Source: Caldilineaceae bacterium SB0661_bin_32
Lineage (GTDB): Bacteria > Chloroflexota > Anaerolineae > Caldilineales > Caldilineaceae
Reading direction: 5' to 3'
DNA length: 48,188 nucleotides
Assembly: GCA_009841235.1 (NCBI GenBank)
Contig: VXMH01000075.1
Location: 1 to 48,188 of the forward strand
Under the pieces are notes generated by a model that saw only the letters and a program-made list of their open reading frames with translations, ran no database searches and was not told the origin of the DNA. This document shows positions 1 through 7,193 of the stretch, piece after piece (positions within the stretch are counted from its first letter, which is position 1; each line of letters opens with the position of its first letter). The position numbers were made by a program, and so were the translations under genes.

Positions 1-337
1 CGCGGATGAGCGCCATCTCCTCGTCGGCGCGGCGGCGGAGGTTGATGAGTGTTTGTGCGCAGCGGCTGATGGCGTTGCAGGTAGCGGGAGTGGGTTCCTG
101 CTGCGCCAGCCGGTCCATGCTATTCTGAACGAGGTCGAGAGCATGTTTGAGCTGTTCGGGCATACGGTTGTCGCGGCGGACGGCGGTGGCGGAGTTTTTG
201 CCGCCGCGGGCGCGCCATTCGTGCGCCTGTTCGGGCGGCGCGCCGTGTGCGAGGCAGAGGCCGTTGTATTGTTCGAGGCCGTTGGCCTGGCAGGGCTGGC
301 CGTCCTTTCTGGTTCCTGTGCAGAGTTTTTTGGGCAT
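1..337 (-). CDS. Small Cys/His-rich protein (putative zinc-binding), 3' end outside window
   Basis: The frame starts at ATG 337-335 and stays open to the window edge, so at least 112 residues are coded. A strong Shine-Dalgarno AAGGAGGA (346-353) sits 8 bases upstream and fixes the start. The N-terminus shows Cys-x9-Cys (CTGTRKDGQPC) followed by CLAH, then a basic Arg/Gly-rich stretch (RARGGKNS) and a helical C-terminal half. Small proteins with this Cys/His spacing, followed by an HG or GG turn, are common in bacterial accessory regions and phages; the function is unknown. Upstream lies an imperfect dyad (403-447) that could control it. Coding is supported by the start signals and by amino-acid composition. 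The zinc-site idea is inference. Confidence 0.65.
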   Translation of the reverse strand, partial: MPKKLCTGTRKDGQPCQANGLEQYNGLCLAHGAPPEQAHEWRARGGKNSATAVRRDNRMPEQLKHALDLVQNSMDRLAQQEPTPATCNAISRCAQTLINLRRRADEEMALIR

Positions 338-402
338 GGGAATAGTCCTCCTTGGGATGTGTAGGCCACCGGCTGTGTGCGCGGGTGGCTGGGAACGCGA
401 AA

Positions 403-447
403 AGGTCCGGACCTGTGATAGAACACAACTATCACGAGACCAGACCT
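403..447. promoter_or_regulatory. Imperfect 19-bp inverted repeat upstream of the left-edge gene
   Basis: Arms 403-421 and 429-447 match at 15 of 19 positions in inverted orientation around a 7-base centre. The inner 7 bases, GTGATAG and CTATCAC, are perfect. The outer left arm also contains the 10-bp palindrome GGTCCGGACC (404-413). It lies 66 bases upstream of the start at 337. It could be an operator, a transcript hairpin or a recombination site; no T-run follows, so a terminator is unlikely. Confidence 0.5.
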
Positions 448-540
448 CGTGGTATGCACCGGTGCGCGTTTGGGGACACGCCGGTGGATCAATATCGAAT
501 TCGCTTACAGTCTAGCACAAGTTTTCCGCCAGCGCAACCC

Positions 541-690
541 TTTTCTCAAAATTGGGCGCATCCCAGATCCGGGGTGGGAACAGGGCAGGCACAAGGCCTG
601 CCCCTACCGTAGTTTTGTCGTTACCAGGTGTGTAGGAGAGCTCACCCCCATTTTGAACTGCACCCCTCAAAATTGGGCGCATCCCAAATT
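541..690. repeat. Dispersed intergenic repeat, copy A, with an internal 21-bp direct repeat
   Basis: This gene-free stretch holds a hairpin-forming module GGGCAGGCACAAGGCCTGCC beginning at 583. Its first 27 bases (583-609) are identical to 40191-40217. A second module containing GGGCGCATCCCA occurs twice as an exact 21-bp direct repeat (545-565 and 666-686). Related copies lie near 27.6, 40.2 and 48.0 kb. The rest of 338-806 shows no gene. Confidence 0.8.
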
Positions 691-806
691 GTTTGCCGGG
701 TCAGGTAAGGCCAAGGATAGCAAGAGGGTGGCTGAGAGGCAGCCCACGAGTTCCGCATTGCGCTGGAAGCGGTTGAAGGCAGCAGGACGATTGGCCAGTT
801 ATTTCG

Positions 807-2873
807 TCAGTTGCTGGAGTCCCGGTCACTGCGATTCCTAACCAGGTACTGATCGAAGAGGTAGTTCTTGATTGCGTCCCCGAAGGCCGGATCGTCGGTT
901 ATTCGCTTGTAGAGGTCGAAGTTCTGGTCAACGATTTCCTGGATGACCTGCTCAACTTTGTAGTCGAAGGCGATGCGGACGTTTTCCATGGTGTTGACCG
1001 CGGCCGCAACCTCCAGGGCAGTGTCCTCTTGCAGCCGCTCCATCATCCGGCTGAGGGTGATGCGGTGTTCGGGGCCCATCTCGATGCCGAAGCGGTCGTT
1101 GAGGTCGGCAATGATGCGGGAGAGGGCTTCCAACTCCTCCGGTGGCGTTTCGCCATGTTCCTTCGTGCGCATCGGCTCCAGTTTGTCGCCAACCCGTTCC
1201 AGTTCGATTTTTCCATCACCGATCTGCTGAATTCGATAGGACTCCATGTCGATGTTCTGCTGGATTTCGAGAGGCAGCTCTTCCCGGTCGACCTTGAGCA
1301 AGCGGCGCAGATGCCGCGCAAAGATGTAGAGCTTCTCAAGATCGGCGTCCAGGAAAGTCAGCACCTGGGCCAGGAATGAATACAGTTTCACGTAGTCGGC
1401 GAGTTGACTGCGAAAGTCGCGCTGCTCGTCTTCCTGCAGTTGGGAGAAATGGCCGACAGTCGGGGAGAGAGCCGCATAGATCTGATCCTGGGTCGCATTG
1501 CCGCTGAAGAACAGCTGCGCAAAGGCGTCCACGTCTTCATCGGTGTAGACTGGAAATGCTTTGAGCCCGGTTTGAATTTCGTAAAGCAGATTGGGATCGG
1601 TTGCCTCCGACAGAATTGTCGTCTCATAGTAGGGCTGGAAGGCGGCCCGGATGTCATCCGCCTCGTTCGTAAAGTCCAAGACCATTGTGCCGGCCTTGTG
1701 CGGGTGGACCCGGTTCAGCCGCGAAAGGGTCTGCACGGCGTTCACGCCGCCAAGTTTTTTGTCGACATACATGGTATGCAACAAGGGCTGGTCGAACCCG
1801 GTCTGGAATTTGTTGGCGACAACGAGCAGCCGGCAATCAGGGCCCTCGAATGTCCTGGCCGTCTGGAGTTCCGGGAAGTCGTTCATCCCGGCTTCGGTGT
1901 AGGACGCGACGCCGTCCTGCACGGTGCCTGAAAAGGCGACGAGGGCCTTAAAGGGAGTGCCGAGCTCTGCCAGGCGCCGGTCAACGGCCAGCTTGTAGCG
2001 CACAGCGTGCAGACGGGAACGGGTCACGATCATCGCCTTGGCCCTGCCGCCGATTTCATGCTGTGACTTTGCCATGAAGTGCTCGACCATAATCCCCACC
2101 TTCTCTTCGATTGCATGCGGATGCAGGTCTACGTACGCCTTCAGCAGGTAAGCGGCCTTGGCCTTGTCGTAGCGGGGGTCGTCTTCGACCGTCTTGTACA
2201 GCTTCCAGTATGACCGATAGGTCGTGTAGCTCTCCAGAACGTCGAGAATGAACCCTTCCTCGATTGCCTGGCGCATGCTGTAGAGATGGAACGGCGCAAA
2301 GGAGCCGTCGGACCGGCGCTCGCCGAAGAGCTCCATCGTTTTGGACTTGGGGGTCGCGGTAAAGGCGAAGGTCGAGACGTTTTCGGGCTGCTTTCGTCTC
2401 GCCATCTGTGCCAACACCGCGTTGTCCAGCTCATCTTCCCCCTCTACAGCGCTGCCGCGCTCCTGTTCCTCCGCCGCTGCAAGGGAGGCCGAAGCGAGAA
2501 CCGCCTTCGGCCCCTGGGCGCCCTCGCCGGACTGCGAGGAGTGGGCCTCGTCCACGACCAGGGCAAACCGCCGGCCCGTCCCCTGCTCGCGTGCGTCGGA
2601 TACCAGTTTTCGTATACAGTCGAGCTGCTGGTAGCGGGGGAAGATAAGGAAGCGCTTGCCGGTCTTCTTGCCCTTCTCATCCTCCTCCCGGACTTCGTAG
2701 ATGAACTGGCGCACCAGGTCCAGCACGCTGTCGGGGACCCAGGTCTCCTCCCAAAGGTAGGATGTGGGGTAGCCGTTCCGGGACAGCGGGACGGGCAGGT
2801 TGCCGGCACCGCCGAACTTCCCCCGGTTAAAGGGCAGGAAACGCGTCCGGGTCCTTGCCAAATGGGTTGTCAC
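807..2873 (-). CDS. hsdR: Type I restriction enzyme R (HsdR)-like protein, N-terminally truncated and lacking Walker A
   Basis: HsdR is the ATP-driven translocase/nuclease subunit of type I restriction systems. This 688-residue frame shows DEAH (residues 108-111), the FAFTATP motif, and the late helicase motif around QTGFDQP and LSRLNR, then the long helical C-terminal region. Family members are usually 900-1100 residues. The N-terminal nuclease domain is absent. In addition the sequence runs from the conserved RYQQLD...GTGRR segment (about residues 80-102) straight into FALVVDEAH, where homologs carry about 80-90 residues including the GSGKS Walker A. The frame is intact, so this is a clean in-frame loss or an assembly collapse. 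The GTG at 2873 lacks a good ribosome site; the frame is open upstream to a stop at 2940-2942, inside the methyltransferase gene. No HsdM or HsdS is present. It is probably an inactive remnant. Confidence 0.85.
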   Translation of the reverse strand: MTTHLARTRTRFLPFNRGKFGGAGNLPVPLSRNGYPTSYLWEETWVPDSVLDLVRQFIYEVREEDEKGKKTGKRFLIFPRYQQLDCIRKLVSDAREQGTGRRFALVVDEAHSSQSGEGAQGPKAVLASASLAAAEEQERGSAVEGEDELDNAVLAQMARRKQPENVSTFAFTATPKSKTMELFGERRSDGSFAPFHLYSMRQAIEEGFILDVLESYTTYRSYWKLYKTVEDDPRYDKAKAAYLLKAYVDLHPHAIEEKVGIMVEHFMAKSQHEIGGRAKAMIVTRSRLHAVRYKLAVDRRLAELGTPFKALVAFSGTVQDGVASYTEAGMNDFPELQTARTFEGPDCRLLVVANKFQTGFDQPLLHTMYVDKKLGGVNAVQTLSRLNRVHPHKAGTMVLDFTNEADDIRAAFQPYYETTILSEATDPNLLYEIQTGLKAFPVYTDEDVDAFAQLFFSGNATQDQIYAALSPTVGHFSQLQEDEQRDFRSQLADYVKLYSFLAQVLTFLDADLEKLYIFARHLRRLLKVDREELPLEIQQNIDMESYRIQQIGDGKIELERVGDKLEPMRTKEHGETPPEELEALSRIIADLNDRFGIEMGPEHRITLSRMMERLQEDTALEVAAAVNTMENVRIAFDYKVEQVIQEIVDQNFDLYKRITDDPAFGDAIKNYLFDQYLVRNRSDRDSSN

Positions 2874-2887
2874 GTAGACCAGATCTG

Positions 2888-3871
2888 TTAGCTCTCGTAT
2901 TCGTCTTCTGCTTTCTCCAACAACGCCGGCTGGTGTGGATTAGAGGCTTCCACATATCCGGCCCTGTCTTCCCTACCTAGCCTCTGCACCGCTCTCTGAT
3001 GGAATTCCGGTACGATCTCGAAGCCGATGAAACGCCGGTTTAGCCGCCGTGCGGCCACGGCTGTGGTCCCGCTTCCCATGAACGGATCGAGGACCACCTG
3101 GCCTTCCCTGGTTGTAAGATTGATTAGGAATTCGATCAGTTTGAGTGGTTTCTGTGCCTCGTGGACTCTTTGTTCGCCTTTCTGGAAGCCGAAGGCCAAG
3201 AGATTAGTCGGATTGGCGCCCTGGATCTGACAGGCATCCAAGTTCATTGCGCCCACACCGTGTTCCAGGATGTTATCAGCGATGGTACCGCCGATCTTGT
3301 ATGGTTTGACAAGCCAGACAATCGGCTCATATAGGGGCGCCAGGTTGCCTAAGCGCCAACCGGTCCAGGCTTCGGCATCGGCTGCCAATCCACGCCGCTC
3401 AAATACGATGCTAACCCGCTGCGCCCGATGGTGCGCCGACTCTTTTTGCCATGCGAGGATGTCCTTCAACAGGAATCCGCTGCCTTCAAAGGCGTTGACG
3501 ACACGATGGATTGTACGGCGTGCGCCAAAGACGAATAAGGAAGCGCCGTCTTTCATTTTCGGCAGAACCATTTCGGACCACCTTTGACACCATTTCTGGT
3601 ATTCTCGGCCGATATTTCTGTCCGCCTGCGACCAGCCATTGATCGGTTTTCCCCGTCTCTTGAAAGCAGATTTACCCACCTGAGCTGGTGATTGACCCAA
3701 CAACGCCGAGTTTGTGTTGTCATGTAAGACGTCCCAGTCGTCGAGACTAATTCCGTAGGGAATGTCCGAGAGAAATAGTTCAATGCTGTTGTCTTCCAAG
3801 CGCGGGATGTGGTCGCGGCAGTCACCCTTTATAATTCTGTCCAGGTAGTCGGCGTTCATTCTAACTGTCAC
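2888..3871 (-). CDS. DNA N4-cytosine/N6-adenine methyltransferase (type II or orphan)
   Basis: The protein methylates exocyclic amines of DNA using AdoMet. The catalytic motif IV appears early as SDIPYG, a variant of (D/N/S)PPY, and the AdoMet-binding motif I appears late as LDPFMGSGTT. This order, catalytic before AdoMet site, is typical of beta-class enzymes. At 327 residues it is full length. The GTG start at 3871 overlaps the TGA of the preceding small ORF (GTGA), which argues for translational coupling; an ATG four codons in (3859) is the alternative. It is unlike HsdM of type I systems, so it is not an obvious partner of the adjacent truncated HsdR. It may be a solitary regulatory or protective methylase, or the surviving half of a restriction system. 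Confidence 0.88.
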   Translation of the reverse strand: MTVRMNADYLDRIIKGDCRDHIPRLEDNSIELFLSDIPYGISLDDWDVLHDNTNSALLGQSPAQVGKSAFKRRGKPINGWSQADRNIGREYQKWCQRWSEMVLPKMKDGASLFVFGARRTIHRVVNAFEGSGFLLKDILAWQKESAHHRAQRVSIVFERRGLAADAEAWTGWRLGNLAPLYEPIVWLVKPYKIGGTIADNILEHGVGAMNLDACQIQGANPTNLLAFGFQKGEQRVHEAQKPLKLIEFLINLTTREGQVVLDPFMGSGTTAVAARRLNRRFIGFEIVPEFHQRAVQRLGREDRAGYVEASNPHQPALLEKAEDEYES

Positions 3872-3942
3872 TCTAGGTCAAGAATTCTGTTCTCGGCAAC
3901 AGATTGAACTGCTTGAACCTTGTTGTCGAGTTTTCTCCACAT
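3868..3942 (-). CDS. Possible 24-residue leader ORF overlapping the methyltransferase start
   Basis: ATG at 3942 overlaps the TGA of the upstream small ORF (TGATG), and its own TGA overlaps the GTG of the methyltransferase (GTGA). The 24-residue product begins MWRKLDN and is mostly polar. Its function is unknown. The two overlapping junctions are the only evidence; it may be a coupling leader or chance. Confidence 0.3.
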   Translation of the reverse strand: MWRKLDNKVQAVQSVAENRILDLE

Positions 3943-4070
3943 CAGAACTTCCTTGATTGCTTCATCTCGCTCTCGACTCTTTCTGCATCAACACCAAAGT
4001 CGCCACTCAGAAGGCTTATCTCTTCTATCCAGTAATTCCGTTTCTCGATCTGGTCCGGAGTAATCAGCAC
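3942..4070 (-). CDS. Possible small ORF, C-terminal remnant of unknown family
   Basis: A GTG-initiated frame of 42 residues (begins VLITPDQIEKRNYW, ends KQSRKF) reads like real protein sequence. The frame continues open and plausible for about 22 codons upstream of the GTG (...KLQVRPGNRFRATSDG), without a standard start, to a stop just past the end of the DUF488 gene. This suggests either a short gene with an unusual start or the tail of a degraded gene. It ends in TGATG with the next ORF. I do not recognise the family. Confidence 0.35.
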   Translation of the reverse strand: MLITPDQIEKRNYWIEEISLLSGDFGVDAERVESEMKQSRKF

Positions 4071-4150
4071 AGTGTTTCTCTTCGCTCCATCACTGGTTGC
4101 ACGAAAACGATTTCCCGGTCTTACTTGCAGCTTTATCGCTCAGTGGATCG

Positions 4151-4609
4151 TCAGTCAGGATCCTGCGGTTGCAGATGTTCGATCTCCATTGTGATCCCAT
4201 CCCACTTTTCTCGGAGATATTCGGCGACGAGGCGCCGGTGACAGTGGTGGGGCTTATGCTCGCTGCAAAGGAGGCAGGCGTTATCGAAAAGTTCAGGTTG
4301 GAACTCTTCTTCGATTTTTCGGGAGACCATGAGATCCCGGAATGAATGCTCATAAGCTGCCCATGTCCCCTTCTTTTTCTTGAAGGCGTTGAGGATCTCT
4401 TGGGTGGGCGCGAGTTGGGGCAGATGCAGGTATTCGATGCTGCCGATTTCGCGCAAGAAAAATCGGAGGTCATTCTGCTTGGCAAAACCGGACAGTTGCG
4501 ACCGGTTGTTGAGGCGGGTATCGATCAGCGTGCGAACGCCTGACTCTTTGAGTTGTGTGAAGAAAGTCTGCGCGCTCTTTTGGGTGAAACCGATAGTGTA
4601 GAGTTTCAT
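4151..4609 (-). CDS. DUF488 domain-containing protein
   Basis: At 152 residues this is the usual DUF488 length. The N-terminus MKLYTIGFTQKSAQTFF and the C-terminal signature LLCSEHKPHHCHRRL, with clustered Cys and His, are characteristic of the family. The biochemical role is not established; family members often lie in accessory regions next to nucleases and methylases. Here it is the first gene of a minus-strand run leading to the methyltransferase and the HsdR remnant. The ATG at 4609 aligns with the typical family start. Family assignment is sure; any defence role is only inferred from context. Confidence 0.85.
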   Translation of the reverse strand: MKLYTIGFTQKSAQTFFTQLKESGVRTLIDTRLNNRSQLSGFAKQNDLRFFLREIGSIEYLHLPQLAPTQEILNAFKKKKGTWAAYEHSFRDLMVSRKIEEEFQPELFDNACLLCSEHKPHHCHRRLVAEYLREKWDGITMEIEHLQPQDPD

Positions 4610-4771
4610 CTCAGGCTTTCAGCCCCGGGCATTCAAGCGATTCTCTCCTCCGTTAAGTTGAACGCTATCGATTTGAGGAGCCCCACTCATACTTTTCCTC
4701 GCATACTATAAGTAAGTCCACTCTGTCCAATGTGGCATTCATCCAGAGAATGGCCTTGAGAGTAGTCTCGA

Positions 4772-5143
4772 TCATTGAATCGGCTCAATTGTGATTTCAC
4801 CTCCGTCCAGAACGGTTATCGTCACGCGATTACCATAGAGAAGTGACATGCCGACCAAAGCCCCTCCCTCTGCTTGCAAGGCAAGCACTTCGCGTTCTTG
4901 ATCATTCCAAATGACCACTGCCAGATACACTTCCAGTATCACTGTATTCCCATCTCCCAGAGTAGCAATTCGATTTCCAGCTGGTTGCAGTTCAAGGGAA
5001 GTTACCGTAGCCTTCGGCAATGTCAGATAGCCATTAAAACCTGTATCAATAGCTGCTTCAACCCTTACCTTCCTCTGATTTTGATCAACAATCTCCAAAT
5101 CTATGACGGCTTCTCGCCTATCGGTAACTTTGCCGGTAATCAT
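4772..5143 (-). CDS. Clan AA (retropepsin-like) aspartic protease
   Basis: This 123-residue protein contains the catalytic motif as AAIDTGFNGYLTLP (Asp-Thr-Gly), an all-beta pattern and the closing LVGMSLLYGNRV segment. These match single-domain clan AA proteases, which act as homodimers with one Asp-Thr-Gly from each subunit. No signal peptide is seen, so it is cytoplasmic. The start ATG overlaps the stop of the upstream gene by four bases (ATGA), which fixes the start and indicates co-translation. The physiological substrate is unknown. Confidence 0.82.
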   Translation of the reverse strand: MITGKVTDRREAVIDLEIVDQNQRKVRVEAAIDTGFNGYLTLPKATVTSLELQPAGNRIATLGDGNTVILEVYLAVVIWNDQEREVLALQAEGGALVGMSLLYGNRVTITVLDGGEITIEPIQ

Positions 5144-5409
5144 TTCTGATTCACTACGAAACGTCCTCCAATACGATAAGCAGTCGGAAATCCGATACGT
5201 AGACCGTAGATTACAGCATCGGGATAGCTGGTAAGTAAACGCTTCGTTGCCTGGACGTCGTCAGTGTCAATTTCATATGCACCGGTCTCGATGTCAATGA
5301 CCATGAAGCTGCCATTGTACTCAGGCTCGACTATCCCCTGCAGCCGCTGGCGATAGATAGTATCCCCCTTGGATGCAACCTCCTCGGGCGTATATTTGGC
5401 ATATGGCAT
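5140..5409 (-). CDS. Small conserved partner of clan AA aspartic protease (unknown function)
   Basis: An 89-residue protein starting MPYAKYTPEEVASKGD, with a central MVIDIETGAYEID strand pair and a C-terminal YGLRIGFPTAYRIGGRF. The ATG at 5409 is preceded by a purine-rich AGGAGAAGGA site and is preferred over ATGs 24 and 42 bases upstream. Similar small proteins commonly precede clan AA proteases in cyanobacteria and Chloroflexota; this is remembered context, not tested here. The ATGA overlap with the protease suggests equimolar production. It could be a substrate, an inhibitor or an antitoxin-like partner; the sequence does not decide. Confidence 0.7.
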   Translation of the reverse strand: MPYAKYTPEEVASKGDTIYRQRLQGIVEPEYNGSFMVIDIETGAYEIDTDDVQATKRLLTSYPDAVIYGLRIGFPTAYRIGGRFVVNQK

Positions 5410-5456
5410 GAGTTCCTTCTCCTGTCCCTTCATCAGTGCCGAAGCTGGCATTCAGA

Positions 5457-7082
5457 TCACACCACCGCGGCCATGCCCTCGGCGCCGGTATCGGCTGCGC
5501 CGGAGAGGGCGCCGGTTTGGGGGTCGATATGGAGGGCATGGACGAGCGCAAGGCCGCCGTGGCTGTAAGGGATGTGGACGGCGGGATGGCGTTTGTTGAC
5601 TTCGTCGAGCACCCAGATGGGGATGCGGCGCTGGCAGCTGATGGCGTCGAGCTGACAGTCGAAGCGGGGGGCGTGCACGGCCTTTTCGATGTCCATGCCG
5701 AAGTCGATTACGTTGAGGATGACCTGCAGGACGGAGGTGATGATGCGGGTGGCGCCGGGCGCACCCAGGACGAGGAGGGGTTGGGCGCCGCCGTCGGAAG
5801 CGTCGTTGCTGTAGACGATGGTCGGGGTCATGCCGGTGGTGCGGCCTTTGCCGGGCGCGATCGAGTTGGGATGGCCGGGCAGGGGGTGGAAATTGACCAT
5901 CGAGTTGTTGTACATGAAGCCGAGGCCCGGGGTGATGACACCCGAAGATGAACCCAGCGAATGGGTGAGCGAGACGCAGTTGCCTTGCGCGTCGATCACG
6001 GAGAGGTGGGTGGTGTGCGGAGTCTCAGGCTGGGATGGCGAAGGTTCGATGGGCTGGCCGCTGTCGATCCGCTCACGCCAGAAGGCCGCCCGATCTTTCG
6101 ACATCATCCAGTCAAGAGGCACTGCCTCGAATTCGGTATCGGCCAGGTGGGGGTTACGGTCGGCGAAGGCGGCCTTCATGGCGAGGCCGACTGTGTAGAT
6201 GTAATCGGCCGAGTTGTGGCCCATAGCGGCCAGGTCGTACCCCTCCAGGATGTTGAGGATGGCGATGAGAGTAGCGCCGCCGTGGGGCGGGGTGGAGCTG
6301 GTGACGGCGTGGCCGCGGTAGGTTCCGGACAGTGAGGCGTCCTCGCGCAGGCGGTACTGTTCAAAGTCCTGGCGGGTGACGAAACTGCCGTTGGCCGCCA
6401 GGTCGGAAGCCATGCGCTCCATCAGATGGCCGTGGTAGAAGTCTTCGCTGCCATGTTCTACGATATGGCGCAGAGTGGCAGCGTAGTCCGGGTTACGCAG
6501 GATTTCGCCGGTGTCATAGGGCTCGCCGTCGTCGCGGAGATAGATGCGGCGGGCCTCCGGATTACTGTTGATATAGTCGCGCAGGCTCATCCCCTCCCAG
6601 TACTGATTGGAGCGTTTCCAGCCGACGGCGAGGGAATCGCCGACGACATAGCCGTCGTGGGCGGTGCGGATGGCCGGTTCTGCGGCCTGTTCGAAGTCGA
6701 TGGCGCCCCAGCGTTCAAGCAGGGCAGAAAACATCTTGACCGCTCCCGGTGTACAGACCGACGTGTAACCGGCTTCGTTGACGTTGCCTTCAAGGAAGTA
6801 TCCCCAGCCACCGGGATTGGGGCGGATCAGCTGTTCCACCCACATGTCATCCTTCACGAGGGCCCCGGCCAGGGCAGGCGCGTCAATTCCGATGGAACCT
6901 GGCTGTCCGGCCAAGTGCAGATTTATCACGGCATAGCCGCCGATGCCGCACATTTGGGGGCTGACGACGGCCTGCATAAGGGCGGCGGTAACTGCGGCGT
7001 CAACGGCATTGCCGCCGGACATGAGGACCTTGGCGCCGGCTTCCACGGCGAGCGGTTGCTGGGCAGAGATTGCGGCAGGCAT
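5457..7082 (-). CDS. ggt: Gamma-glutamyltransferase family protein
   Basis: Gamma-glutamyltransferases are Ntn-hydrolases made as one chain and cleaved to expose a catalytic Thr. Here the nucleophile is Thr357 in HTTHLSVIDAQGN. The N-terminal GGNAVDAAV and the substrate-loop region near LGSSSGVITPG are also present. The 541-residue length is normal. There is no clear signal peptide, so the enzyme may be cytoplasmic and could be an acylase or amidohydrolase rather than a true glutathione hydrolase. It lies 111 bases downstream of the NYN gene and 47 bases upstream of the small protease-partner gene on the same strand. A second, diverged copy lies at 41.6 kb. Confidence 0.88.
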   Translation of the reverse strand: MPAAISAQQPLAVEAGAKVLMSGGNAVDAAVTAALMQAVVSPQMCGIGGYAVINLHLAGQPGSIGIDAPALAGALVKDDMWVEQLIRPNPGGWGYFLEGNVNEAGYTSVCTPGAVKMFSALLERWGAIDFEQAAEPAIRTAHDGYVVGDSLAVGWKRSNQYWEGMSLRDYINSNPEARRIYLRDDGEPYDTGEILRNPDYAATLRHIVEHGSEDFYHGHLMERMASDLAANGSFVTRQDFEQYRLREDASLSGTYRGHAVTSSTPPHGGATLIAILNILEGYDLAAMGHNSADYIYTVGLAMKAAFADRNPHLADTEFEAVPLDWMMSKDRAAFWRERIDSGQPIEPSPSQPETPHTTHLSVIDAQGNCVSLTHSLGSSSGVITPGLGFMYNNSMVNFHPLPGHPNSIAPGKGRTTGMTPTIVYSNDASDGGAQPLLVLGAPGATRIITSVLQVILNVIDFGMDIEKAVHAPRFDCQLDAISCQRRIPIWVLDEVNKRHPAVHIPYSHGGLALVHALHIDPQTGALSGAADTGAEGMAAVV

Positions 7083-7193
7083 GGGGTTTTGGCTCCTGGT
7101 GGGAAGGACGTCGATGGGTCAGGCGCACAGGCAGTCGGCGTCTCGCGGTCAATGATACGCGAATACGCGGCCAACTGCAATGGGAATCTGGCA

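Noticed and set aside
807..3871. A complete type I restriction-modification system
   Set aside because: No HsdM or HsdS, and HsdR lacks both nuclease domain and Walker A.
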